DNA of 64,000 nucleotides from Phenylobacterium aquaticum (GTDB taxonomy: Bacteria > Pseudomonadota > Alphaproteobacteria > Caulobacterales > Caulobacteraceae), in NCBI GenBank assembly GCA_947378305.1, contig CANCJJ010000001.1, positions 1 to 64,000 of the forward strand, read 5' to 3'. How positions within the stretch are numbered: the first letter of the stretch is position 1; every line of letters starts with the position of its first letter. Positions 16,712 through 23,757 of this stretch are shown here, one piece after another. Both the position numbers and the translations under genes were made by a program. Under the pieces are notes generated by a model. It worked only from the letters and a program-made list of their open reading frames with translations. It was not told the DNA's origin and did not search any database.

Positions 16712-16723
16712 CCCGAGCTCGGG
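16712..16723. other. 12-bp perfect palindrome between convergent genes
   Basis: CCCGAGCTCGGG lies one base after the dcd stop codon and before the end of the convergent glycosyltransferase-like gene. As RNA it could fold only with loss of the central pairs. No T-run follows, so a terminator role is uncertain. Confidence 0.3.
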
Positions 16724-16732
16724 CCATCTCAA

Positions 16733-17596
16733 TTAGAGCCGTGTGCGCACCGGCAGTTTCATTCCGGTGAACCGGGAGTCCAGGTGCTCGATCTCCAGGA
16801 AGCTCGCAGAGTGACCATAGGGCTTGTAGATCGAAAACGTCTTGGCAATGCCCAGGGTGGCCGAGCTTTCCAGCGGTGAGACAAAGTTACAGTCCCGGTC
16901 CAGCCAGTGGGGCTGGTCGATCCAGTAGGACAACTGGTCCCGGGTCACGGCAAAGAATCCGGAATGGGGGTTGCGGGCGCGCTGGAAACTGGCCGGCTGG
17001 CCCAGGGGCGAGCCATAGAGAACCTCGTCATCGGCCACAAAACTCTTCATGACCTTGGATACCCGGCCCGCCAGATCGCCGTCGATATAGGTTTTCAGGG
17101 CAGGCCCGGCACGGTTCCATTCGACCCGGTTGGGGAAGAGAACGCGCTTGTAGCCAAAGGTCTGGTTGAACCAGGCCAGCTTGTCCACGATCTGGGCATC
17201 ATTGATCTTCAGGTCGTCCTCGCTGAAGACGAACATGTCATAGCTGTTGCGCAGGGAGGCAAAGACCTCCTGGGCCTTGAAGCCCAGCATGCGCGGATTA
17301 TCCATCTCGAACTTGGCCACCTGGGCCCCGGCCTTGGCGCAGAATTCCGGTGTCATCAGGTGTTTGTCATTGGTTGTGGCAACGACAATATCGACCGTGT
17401 GGTCAGATCGCGGCCCAAGGTGGAAGGCCTTGTTGCCCACATCCAGGACCGCCGTGGTGCCGAAGTGCCCGCGCCAGGCCAGTATGGCCGATTCAATCGC
17501 CAGGCGTCGGTCGTCCTGGCGGCTGAGGTCGGTCGAGGCGTGGCGTGGATTATCCTCACCGGAAAAATAATGGGCGAAGACAAGGAGAATGCGCAT
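16733..17596 (-). CDS. Glycosyltransferase-like protein of unknown specificity
   Basis: 287 residues from ATG 17596 (MRILLVFAHYFSGEDNP); the 26 residues added by the track start are Arg/Gly/Pro-rich and look untranslated. MRILLVFAHYF is a first Rossmann-like strand, and MFVFSEDDLKIND near residue 140 resembles the acidic nucleotide-sugar/metal site (EDD) of GT-A-like transferases. HSGFFAVTRDQLSYWIDQPHWLDRDCNFVSPLESSAT would be the acceptor region. No signal peptide or membrane span is present. I recognise no named family, and the assignment rests on general architecture only. It could modify surface polysaccharide or protein. A tRNA gene follows on the other strand. Confidence 0.55.
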   Translation of the reverse strand: MRILLVFAHYFSGEDNPRHASTDLSRQDDRRLAIESAILAWRGHFGTTAVLDVGNKAFHLGPRSDHTVDIVVATTNDKHLMTPEFCAKAGAQVAKFEMDNPRMLGFKAQEVFASLRNSYDMFVFSEDDLKINDAQIVDKLAWFNQTFGYKRVLFPNRVEWNRAGPALKTYIDGDLAGRVSKVMKSFVADDEVLYGSPLGQPASFQRARNPHSGFFAVTRDQLSYWIDQPHWLDRDCNFVSPLESSATLGIAKTFSIYKPYGHSASFLEIEHLDSRFTGMKLPVRTRL

Positions 17597-17693
17597 GGGA
17601 CCCGGTCGATGACTGCCTGGTCCATTCCTGCCGGACCCTGACCTCGTCTTTAAGCCCAAATGCCATCTTCGCAAAGTGGCGCGCGTCCCGGCC

Positions 17694-17720
17694 TTGAGCC
17701 GCTGGCCCGGACGGGCTAAG
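17694..17720 (+). promoter_or_regulatory. Promoter of tRNA-Gly
   Basis: TTGAGC (17694-17699) and GCTAAG (17715-17720), separated by 15 bases, closely match the Caulobacter housekeeping promoter pattern (TTGACGS, 10-14 bases, GCTANAWC). The expected start point would fall about 10 bases before the mature tRNA 5' end at 17737. Confidence 0.55.
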
Positions 17721-17736
17721 GAAGGCGCTCACCTGC

Positions 17737-17811
17737 GCGGGCGTAGTTCAGAGGTAGAACGCAAGCTTCCCAAGCTTGATGTCGGGGGTTCGATTCCCCC
17801 CGCCCGCTCCA
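17737..17811 (+). tRNA. tRNA-Gly (anticodon CCC)
   Basis: A full cloverleaf can be drawn. The acceptor GCGGGCG pairs with CGCCCGC, the D arm is GTTC...GAAC, the anticodon stem CAAGC/GCTTG encloses the loop TTCCCAA (anticodon CCC), and the T arm GGGGG/CCCCC encloses TTCGATT. The discriminator is T and CCA is encoded (17809-17811). It reads GGG codons. It stands alone between a glycosyltransferase-like gene and a DUF6356 gene, with no integrase or attachment-site duplicate visible nearby. Confidence 0.97.
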
Positions 17812-17836
17812 GGTCCTCCCCGAAACCTCCGCCAGA

Positions 17837-18052
17837 TCAGGCGACCTGACCGTCCATGCGGCCCCTGCTCGCCATGTGGGCGTGCAGTTTCTGAACCCTC
17901 AGGCTGGCCGTGCGCTCAAAGATGAAGGGCAGGGCGGCATGAACCAGACAGGCCAGGCCCGCCAGGATCAGCGACACGCCATAACCGCCCGCATGGGCGA
18001 AATGCTCGCCATAGGTTTCACCGACATCGTCGAGGTGGCGGGTGAGTGACAT
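17837..18052 (-). CDS. DUF6356-type small membrane protein
   Basis: 71 residues from ATG 18052 (MSLTRHLDDVGETYGEHFAHAGGYGVSLILAGLACLVHAALPFIFERTAS). The earlier track start adds 22 residues without family character. One hydrophobic stretch (YGVSLILAGLACLVHAALPFIF) is preceded by a His/Asp-rich amphipathic segment. The pattern HxxxVGExYxEHxxHA...PFxFxxTAS is shared by a small alphaproteobacterial family that I associate with DUF6356; its function is unknown. It is divergent from the Lrp-type regulator, so the Lrp dyad at 18149-18163 could also influence it. Confidence 0.7.
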   Translation of the reverse strand: MSLTRHLDDVGETYGEHFAHAGGYGVSLILAGLACLVHAALPFIFERTASLRVQKLHAHMASRGRMDGQVA

Positions 18053-18148
18053 GGGACGGCTCCAGTCTCTGCAGCTTGATGGGAGACCCCAGTCTGACGC
18101 AATCTCTGGAAAGAACATGGTTTAAATTCTGCTGATCTTGGCTATATG

Positions 18149-18163
18149 GAGAATAATATTCTC
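18149..18163. promoter_or_regulatory. Perfect dyad, likely Lrp/AsnC operator
   Basis: GAGAATAATATTCTC is a perfect 7-1-7 inverted repeat centred at 18156, 18 bases before the ATG of the Lrp/AsnC-family gene. It agrees with 12 of 15 positions of the E. coli Lrp consensus YAGHAWATTWTDCTR. Position and symmetry fit autoregulation. TATATGG just upstream could be part of the -10 region. Confidence 0.6.
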
Positions 18164-18180
18164 TCTAATGGGCCAATGGC

Positions 18181-18642
18181 ATGACAGATATTCTTGATCC
18201 CATGGACCGCCGGCTCCTGCGGGAATTGCAGACGGATGCCAGCCTGTCCCTGGCGGACCTGGCCGAACGGGTCGGCCTGTCCCAGTCCCCGTGCTGGAAA
18301 CGGGTCAAACGGCTGGAGGCCCAGGGCATTATTGAACGCCGGGTGGCCCTGCTGGACCGGGAGCAGCTTGATCTGGGTCTCGTGGTCTTTGTCTCGGTCC
18401 GCGCCGGACGTCACGACCAGCTCTGGCTCGACCAGTTCACCAAGGAGGCGTCTGCCCTGCCCGAGGTCGTGGAATTCTACCGGATGAGCGGCGAGACCGA
18501 CTATCTGCTCAAGGTGGTGGTCCGAGACATTGCCGCCTATGACCGCTTCTACAAGCGCCTGATTGCCACCGCCGCCCTGGGCGATGTGACCTCAGCCTTC
18601 GGCCTGGAGCAGATCAAATACACCACGGCCCTCCCCATCTAA
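18181..18642 (+). CDS. Lrp/AsnC-family transcriptional regulator
   Basis: 153 residues, full length. The N-terminal helix-turn-helix is MDRRLLRELQTDASLSLADLAERVGLSQSPCWKRVKRLEAQGIIERRVALLDREQ. The C-terminal RAM/ASNC effector-binding domain includes VVFVSVRAGRHDQLWLDQFTKEASALPEVVEFYRMSGETDYLLKVVVRDIAAYDRFYKRLI. Such proteins form octamers that bind amino acids in the RAM domain. The ligand is unknown, and no amino-acid metabolism gene is adjacent to name a target. A perfect operator-like dyad lies just upstream. Confidence 0.94.
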   Translation: MTDILDPMDRRLLRELQTDASLSLADLAERVGLSQSPCWKRVKRLEAQGIIERRVALLDREQLDLGLVVFVSVRAGRHDQLWLDQFTKEASALPEVVEFYRMSGETDYLLKVVVRDIAAYDRFYKRLIATAALGDVTSAFGLEQIKYTTALPI

Positions 18643-18650
18643 ATTTGAGC

Positions 18651-19034
18651 CTAGGGCAGCTGCGACATAATGGTCGGCGCATCGAAATAGTCCCGCCAAT
18701 AGGTGATCAGGCCGTTGTGAACCTCATAGACCCCGGTCACCGGCAGCTCGACCCACTTGTCCCCGAACAGGTGCCGGTCCAGGCGTTCGAGAAAGACCAC
18801 GGGTCCGACTTCGGCTTCCCGCAGAACCCGAAACTCGTTTTCCGAGGTCGGTCCGAAAAACGGCTCCAGCACAGCGCGAATGCCCGCCGGGCCATGGACC
18901 GTCCCGATGGGCGGGGGATTGATATATTCGCAGTCAGGCGAGACCAGCTTCAGGGCCGCGTCATAGTCCAAAGGCTCCATGAGGGTCATGAACTGCCGCA
19001 CACAGGCGAGGGGGGACAGGGGGGATGCGGCCAT
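18651..19034 (-). CDS. Limonene-1,2-epoxide-hydrolase-like protein (NTF2 fold)
   Basis: 127 residues with an NTF2-like fold. FLERLDRHLF (Arg84, Asp86) and the C-terminal NGLITYWRDYFD (Asp115) match the Asp-Arg-Asp site of the limonene-epoxide hydrolase group rather than ordinary SnoaL-like proteins. The N-terminal half has DYDAALKLVSPDCEYINPPPIGTVHGPAGIRAVLEPFF. Characterised relatives open limonene or sterol epoxides in one step; others act on unknown epoxides. It is cytoplasmic and convergent with the Lrp gene. A role in oxidising hydrophobic carbon sources is plausible, but an SnoaL-like protein without epoxide activity remains possible. Confidence 0.7.
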   Translation of the reverse strand: MAASPLSPLACVRQFMTLMEPLDYDAALKLVSPDCEYINPPPIGTVHGPAGIRAVLEPFFGPTSENEFRVLREAEVGPVVFLERLDRHLFGDKWVELPVTGVYEVHNGLITYWRDYFDAPTIMSQLP

Positions 19035-19134
19035 GACTGGGCTCCAGAATGTGACAGAGCCCCAAACCTAGGGCGTTTTGTGTCCGGTGCAATTACGTCC
19101 GGGGTAATGGTTTAAACCCAGTGTCGCGCCCCCA

Positions 19135-19974
19135 TCAGGCTGCCCCCTTCCCGCCTCCGGCCTTGCGAAACAGGGCCTCAGTCTCGGGATCGGCGGGAAA
19201 GAGGGTTTCGATCCTCAGATCATCGGCGGTGATGTCCTGGGCTGTGCCAAAGGTGGCGATCACGGCGAACATGGAAATCTTCAGGTCCTTGATCTGCAGG
19301 CTGAAGGGCATGACCGGCAGGAGGGCCGGGTCGGCGGCGGACCAGAGGATATGCGGCTCCTGAAGCGGGGCCAGATCGTCCAGCACGGCCATCATTTCCG
19401 ATCCAGCGACCGCCTCGGCCTCGCGCTGGGCCCGTCGCCACATGAGGGGACCTACGGCAGACCAGTTGGTCACGAAGGGTCGAATACCCAGGGGATGGAA
19501 AAACAGACGCATCAGATTGCGTTCCCCGCCCCCGATCCGCGCCCAGACATCCTCGCCCATCATGGCCCCCAGGCGGTCAAAGGGTTTGTTGGACATGCGC
19601 ACATTCCAGGCCCGGTCCAGGGCGATGGCGGGAAAGGGCTCATGGGCCGTGAGCATCATTTTCACCGCATTCATGACCTGCTCCATCTGCGGGTCATCCA
19701 GGGTGCGGGTCCGAAACAGGGTGGCAAAGCCCGCCGCCGTCAGCCAGGCATTGCGATCCCGCAAGGGCACATCGAGGGTCTCGCTCAGGTGCAGGATCAT
19801 GTTGCGGCTTGGCCGGGCGCGTCCGGATTCCAGAAAGCTCAGATGGCGCTGAGAGACGCCTGCCGCCAGGGCCAGGTCCAGCTGGGACAGGCGGCGCTTT
19901 TGCCGCCAGTCGCGCAGGAGACGGGGAAAGGCCAGGTCTGCGTCTGGCCGCGACTGTGTAATCAATTCCGACAC
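19135..19974 (-). CDS. XRE-family regulator with MmyB-like ligand domain
   Basis: 279 residues from GTG 19974, which has AGGGG about 7 bases upstream; the track start adds 71 low-complexity residues and runs into the divergent gene's leader. The Cro/C1 helix-turn-helix is at about residues 12-68 (LRDWRQKRRLSQLDLALAAGVSQRHLSFLESGRARPSRNMILHLSETLDVPLRDRN). The remainder is an MmyB-type PAS-like domain (AIALDRAWNVRMSNKPFDRL) which in this family binds fatty acids or other ligands. Relatives often control a divergent oxidoreductase; here the divergent neighbour is a small membrane protein. Confidence 0.88.
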   Translation of the reverse strand: MSELITQSRPDADLAFPRLLRDWRQKRRLSQLDLALAAGVSQRHLSFLESGRARPSRNMILHLSETLDVPLRDRNAWLTAAGFATLFRTRTLDDPQMEQVMNAVKMMLTAHEPFPAIALDRAWNVRMSNKPFDRLGAMMGEDVWARIGGGERNLMRLFFHPLGIRPFVTNWSAVGPLMWRRAQREAEAVAGSEMMAVLDDLAPLQEPHILWSAADPALLPVMPFSLQIKDLKISMFAVIATFGTAQDITADDLRIETLFPADPETEALFRKAGGGKGAA

Positions 19975-20095
19975 GTCCCACCCCTGTTTGCCACCCCCGT
20001 CTGTCGCCCGCCCCCTGCGACCGGTCAATAACGTCAGAGGTAATTGACGCCCCGCTGCCGCCGGGGGGAAACTTGGATTAATGCGGGAGGGCGAT

Positions 20096-20521
20096 ATGTC
20101 TGGATTTTGGCGGCTATGGTTTTTCGTCTGGTGTCTGTCCATTGGCCTGTTCGGGGCCGTGCTGGCTGGCGGGGCGTTTGAGGCCACCAGCGCACCGGTA
20201 AGATTCGTCCTGACGACTCTTCATGGCCCGGGTCCCGTCGTCCTTGATCCCACCCTGCGGTTCAGCCTGGCGGTCATGGGCGCGGTCTCCCTGGGCTGGA
20301 CAGCGACCCTGGCGGTGATTCTGCGTCAGGCCATGGCCCTGGGCGATCCGGGGCGCGGCCTCTGGCAGGCCATTACCGCCGGACTGGTCACCTGGTTTGT
20401 CATCGACAGCACCCTGTCTGTTGCCACGGGATTCGGACTGAACGTCCTGCCCAACCTGGTCCTCGCTGGCATGTACGGAATTGGACTCGTGGGCAGCGGC
20501 GTTCTGAAGGACCGGACCTGA
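20096..20521 (+). CDS. Small multi-pass membrane protein, unknown function
   Basis: 141 residues from ATG 20096 (MSGFWRLWFFVWCLSIGLFGAVLAGG). Four hydrophobic spans are visible: residues about 5-25, LRFSLAVMGAVSLGWTATLAVIL, LWQAITAGLVTWFVIDSTLSVATGF and LPNLVLAGMYGIGLVGSGVL. The alternative ATG at 20081 is only five codons upstream. I do not recognise a named family. It is divergent from the XRE/MmyB-type regulator with about 120 bases between, so it is a natural candidate target of that regulator. It is convergent with the GreA-like gene. Confidence 0.7.
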   Translation: MSGFWRLWFFVWCLSIGLFGAVLAGGAFEATSAPVRFVLTTLHGPGPVVLDPTLRFSLAVMGAVSLGWTATLAVILRQAMALGDPGRGLWQAITAGLVTWFVIDSTLSVATGFGLNVLPNLVLAGMYGIGLVGSGVLKDRT

Positions 20522-20526
20522 AGGTC

Positions 20527-21024
20527 TCAGGACTCAGGGGCGGCGAAGTCGACGGACACGATCTCCACTTCGGCACCGGCCAGCAAGGCCGTATCGCCCG
20601 CCCCCTTGCCCAGCAGGGCGCGCGCCAGGGGTGAGACATAGGAAACCGCACCGAGCGCCGGATCGGCCTCATCCTCGCCCACAATCCGGAAACGGGACTC
20701 GCGGCCATCCTCCCTTAGAAAGGTGACGGTCGATCCAAAGACCACCGTGTCGCCGGTCTGAGGCGTCGTCACCAGCTGGGCGCTCGCCCGCCGGGCCGAG
20801 ACATAGCGCAGGTCGCGGGTGGCCCGCGCCATGGCGGTTCGGTCGGTATGAATATCCCCCGCACTCTGGGCCGCCGCATAGGCAGCCCTGGCCCGGACCA
20901 GTTCCGCCTCCAGCAGGGCCAGGCCCCGGGGCGTCACCAGATTGGGATGCGACGAAATGGGCCGGTCCGGCAGGTTTGCGGCCTGGGATTCCGCATCCTC
21001 CTCCCGGGTAAAGGCCACACTCAT
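20527..21024 (-). CDS. GreA/GreB-family transcription elongation factor (or Rnk-like variant)
   Basis: 165 residues. The N-terminal half is a helical hairpin beginning LVTPRGLALLEAELVRARAAYAAAQ, as in GreA. The C-terminal half is the GreA/B FKBP-like domain (GDTVVFGSTVTFLREDGRESRFRIVGEDEADPALGAVSYVSPLARALLGKGAGDTA). The family binds RNA polymerase through this domain and inserts the coiled coil into the secondary channel to stimulate cleavage of backtracked RNA. The coiled-coil tip lacks an obvious pair of acidic residues in the usual position (AAAQSAGDIHTDR), so it may be a competitor or antagonist of Gre factors. It is probably a paralogue of the main GreA. Confidence 0.85.
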   Translation of the reverse strand: MSVAFTREEDAESQAANLPDRPISSHPNLVTPRGLALLEAELVRARAAYAAAQSAGDIHTDRTAMARATRDLRYVSARRASAQLVTTPQTGDTVVFGSTVTFLREDGRESRFRIVGEDEADPALGAVSYVSPLARALLGKGAGDTALLAGAEVEIVSVDFAAPES

Positions 21025-21029
21025 AGGGC

Positions 21030-21452
21030 TTAAGCCAGGGCCTGACGGGTGGCGGCTTCGACCTTGGCGCGCGGGATCATGCGAATGGTCGAGGTGGCCT
21101 TGGCCAGAACCTCTCCGGCTGCATTCAGCAAGCGGCCCTCGGCAAAGGCGGTCGATCGTCCCTGGCGCTCGATCCAGCCCTCGGCAATGACCAGTCCGGG
21201 CCGCGCCGGGGCAAAGAAGCTGACCTTGAGTTCAAGGGACATGGGGGTCATGTCCATGGCCTCGGTCATGGCCGCATGGGCCATGGCGGCATCAATCCAG
21301 CCACAGACAAAGCCCCCCTGAACAACCCCGCCGGAATGGCACATGTGCAGCCCTGCCAGATATTCAATCGCGGCCCGTCCGGGCTCCCGGCTGATCACGC
21401 GTTGCTGACCCAGGCTTTTCCCGAGATCGTGGACGGCAGGTTCGGTGGTCAT
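21030..21452 (-). CDS. PaaI-family hotdog thioesterase
   Basis: 140 residues, a single hotdog fold. The active-site region is YLAGLHMCHSGGVVQGGFVCGWIDAAMAHAAMTEAM, where the HSGGVVQGG...D pattern matches PaaI/YbgC-type acyl-CoA thioesterases (Asp as base). ELKVSFFAPARPGLVIAEGWIERQGRSTAFAEGRLLNAAGEVLAKATSTIRM gives the remaining strands. It likely hydrolyses aromatic or medium-chain acyl-CoA in the cytoplasm. It lies 5 bases upstream of the GreA-like gene and about 1.1 kb from the acyl-CoA dehydrogenase cluster on the same strand, so it might serve as a CoA-recycling step. Confidence 0.85.
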   Translation of the reverse strand: MTTEPAVHDLGKSLGQQRVISREPGRAAIEYLAGLHMCHSGGVVQGGFVCGWIDAAMAHAAMTEAMDMTPMSLELKVSFFAPARPGLVIAEGWIERQGRSTAFAEGRLLNAAGEVLAKATSTIRMIPRAKVEAATRQALA

Positions 21453-21549
21453 GGCAGTCTCCCCCTTGTGTTGGACGCATTGTCACATGCCGCAGGGGCC
21501 GAGGTCGAGACCCGGCTTTTGATGCTGTTCCGGCGAAAGGGAAAGGGCT

Positions 21550-22434
21550 CTAGGGGGTTGGCTTGAGCTTTCCGTCTGCCACCAGCTGGTCATAGGCCAC
21601 GGCCTGCAGGGCGTGGGCCTGGCCGGGAGACAAGCCGATCTCGTCGGCGCTGATTTCCCGGTCACCCAGGCTGCGGGGGTCCAGACCGGTGACCCCGCCA
21701 AAGACCACCAGGGCCTCCAGATAATAGCCCGCCGCGCTGGCGTGATACTGGTCCCAGCCCCAGAGATTGACCTGACCGAAGGCCACACCATCATAGGGAT
21801 CGGCATCGGCCACTCCGGTCATTATGGCCCGGGTCCAGGCCTGGCCGACGGGCAGGACCGCGCGGACGGTCGGGTTGGCTTTTTTGAGCTTGTCATAGCC
21901 ATCACGAATATCCTGGGCCATACCGCTGATGGAGCGGCCATACCAGAAGCCACTGGGAAGATAGGTCAGGTCCGCCCGGGACCAGGTTGCCGTCAGATAG
22001 ACCTTCACGGCCGGATTGCGCCGGATCAGGGCCTGATTAAGCAGGGTGCCATACTTGATCAGGTTGTCGGGGTTTCCCGGGGCGGCGGCGTCCAGGGTGG
22101 AATAGCCGTGCATGACCACCACATCCCAGGGCCGGTCGATCACGGCCAGTTTCTGCTCATAGTGGTAGTCGAAATTCTTGCCGGGCGAGGTTTCCAGACT
22201 GACCTGGTAGTCGAGCCCCGCCTGCCGCGTAAAGGCCTTGAACAAGGCCGGAACCCCGCCGATCCCCTCACCATTCAGGTCCGTCACCGTGTCGGGACGA
22301 TACCGCTTCACCGCCGAGGTCGCCCCGAAGGTAAAGCTGTTGCCAATGAACAAAATGCTCTCGGCCCGGGCCCCGGCAGCCAGACCGGACAGGACAAGGG
22401 CCAGGCCCAGGGTTCGCAAAAATCGGTTCATCAT
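21550..22434 (-). CDS. Secreted SGNH/GDSL-like hydrolase
   Basis: 294 residues from ATG 22434 (MMNRFLRTLGLALVLSGLAAGARAE, a Sec signal peptide); the 72-residue track extension is discarded. Block I is ESILFIGNSFTFG with the candidate nucleophile Ser, and the late DQYHASAAGYY gives the Asp and His of the SGNH triad. Between them are VVMHGYSTLD and VYLTATWSRADL. The family includes esterases and lipases acting on small or polymer-linked esters. The mature protein should be periplasmic. It stands just downstream (on the minus strand) of the acyl-CoA dehydrogenase terminator, so it is probably transcribed separately. Confidence 0.82.
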   Translation of the reverse strand: MMNRFLRTLGLALVLSGLAAGARAESILFIGNSFTFGATSAVKRYRPDTVTDLNGEGIGGVPALFKAFTRQAGLDYQVSLETSPGKNFDYHYEQKLAVIDRPWDVVVMHGYSTLDAAAPGNPDNLIKYGTLLNQALIRRNPAVKVYLTATWSRADLTYLPSGFWYGRSISGMAQDIRDGYDKLKKANPTVRAVLPVGQAWTRAIMTGVADADPYDGVAFGQVNLWGWDQYHASAAGYYLEALVVFGGVTGLDPRSLGDREISADEIGLSPGQAHALQAVAYDQLVADGKLKPTP

Positions 22435-22527
22435 CGCCTCATAGCCTGAAGTGGAGATCAAAACACCTCCCCGGACCCAAGCCAAGTCATCCCGGAGGTC
22501 CTGACGCAAACAGACCGCTCGCTGCAC

Positions 22528-22558
22528 AAAAAACCCCCCGGCGTTTCCACCGGGGGGC
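22528..22558 (-). terminator. Strong intrinsic terminator of the acyl-CoA dehydrogenase row
   Basis: CCCCCCGG (22534-22541) and CCGGGGGG (22550-22557) form an 8-bp G-C stem around an 8-base loop. Read on the minus strand, the stem is followed by TTTTTT (22533-22528). It lies 28 bases beyond the stop of the last dehydrogenase gene, exactly where a Rho-independent terminator is expected. Confidence 0.9.
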
Positions 22559-22585
22559 CATTTCGCAACCCGATTTGGGCTGGGC

Positions 22586-23722
22586 TTAGTAACCCTGAAT
22601 GCGGGCGTAGCGGTCGCGATGATAGCTCTGGCTACCGAAGGCGGCCTCACAGGCGCGGGCGCGCTTCAGATAGAAGCCCGAGTCATGGGCATCGGTCATG
22701 CCGATCCCGCCGTGCATCTGGACCATTTCATTGGACACCAGATGGAAGACGTCGCCCATCTTGGCCTTGGCCAGGGAGACCAGTTCCGGAACATCGGGGC
22801 TATCGGCATCGATCGCAGCCAGGGCGGCTTCGACGGCGCTGCGGGCCAGTTCAAGATCGGTGAACATCTTGGCGGCGCGGTGTTGCAGGGCCTGGAAGGA
22901 GCCGATGACCTGTCCGAACTGAACCCGGACCTTCAGATAGTCCAGGGTGGTTTCGAAAGACTGGACGGCAGCGCCCAGCATTTCAGCCGACAGACCGGCC
23001 CGGACCCGATCCAGGGTCTTTTCCAGAACGTCCCAGCCCTTGCCGGCTTCACCCATCACCGCATCGGCACCGACCTCGACCTTGTCGAAGGTGATATTGG
23101 CTGCGCCGCGATTGTCGGCCAGGGCCAGACGCTTGCGGCTAATGCCCTTGGTATCGGCCGGAACGACGAACAGGGTGATCCCGTCCTTCTCGCCAGCCTT
23201 GCCGGAGGTACGTGCGGCCACGATCAGAACATTGGCCGCCAGACCTTCCAGAACGAAGGTCTTGGTGCCGTTCAGCACATAGCCCGCACCGGACTTGGTC
23301 GCCGCCAGGGCCGTCTTTTCCGGGGCATGGTGAGCGCCTTCATCAATCGCCAGAGCGCCCACGGCGGTGCCTTCGGCAATCTTGGGCAGCCAGGCCGACT
23401 TTTGCGCATCCGTGCCGCCCAGCACGAGGGCGGAAGCCGCCCCCATGGCCGAGGCCAGCAGGGGGGAGGCGGTCAGGGTCCGGCCCAGCTCTTCCAGGAT
23501 CAGGCCCAGGGACAGATAGCCAAAGCTCGATCCGCCGTATTCCTCGGGGATGATGACCCCGGCCCAGCCCATTTCCGCCATTTCATTCCAGGCGGCGGCG
23601 TCATAGCCAATTTCAACGCCGCTATCGCGCATTTTCCGAAAGGCTGTGACCGGGCTCTTTTCCTGGGTCCAGCTCTTTGCGGCGTCGCGGAGCATGCTCT
23701 GTTCTTCGTTCAGAACGGCCAT
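22586..23722 (-). CDS. Acyl-CoA dehydrogenase, short form with degenerate signature (possible partner subunit)
   Basis: 378 residues. The N-terminal helical, middle beta and C-terminal helical domains of the family are all present (MLRDAAKSWTQEK; MAEMGWAGVIIPEEYGGSSFGYLSLGLILEELGR; RVQFGQVIGSFQALQHRAAKMFTDLELARSAVEAA). The usual signature SEPGAGSD is replaced by IDEGAHHAPEK. The C-terminus MHGGIGMTDAHDSGFYLKRARACEAAFGSQSYHRDRYARIQGY resembles FadE28-like subunits of mycobacterial alpha2-beta2 steroid dehydrogenases, which pair with a catalytic subunit. It is the last gene of a five-gene row. Partner-subunit function is an inference; an independent dehydrogenase cannot be excluded. Confidence 0.88.
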   Translation of the reverse strand: MAVLNEEQSMLRDAAKSWTQEKSPVTAFRKMRDSGVEIGYDAAAWNEMAEMGWAGVIIPEEYGGSSFGYLSLGLILEELGRTLTASPLLASAMGAASALVLGGTDAQKSAWLPKIAEGTAVGALAIDEGAHHAPEKTALAATKSGAGYVLNGTKTFVLEGLAANVLIVAARTSGKAGEKDGITLFVVPADTKGISRKRLALADNRGAANITFDKVEVGADAVMGEAGKGWDVLEKTLDRVRAGLSAEMLGAAVQSFETTLDYLKVRVQFGQVIGSFQALQHRAAKMFTDLELARSAVEAALAAIDADSPDVPELVSLAKAKMGDVFHLVSNEMVQMHGGIGMTDAHDSGFYLKRARACEAAFGSQSYHRDRYARIQGY

Positions 23723-23757
23723 TGTGTGTGTTTCCCTAGTTTCTTGTTTGTGTGTGA

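Noticed and set aside
17737-17836. Integration site at tRNA-Gly
   Set aside because: No integrase gene, no repeated tRNA 3' end in the window and no change of base content around it.
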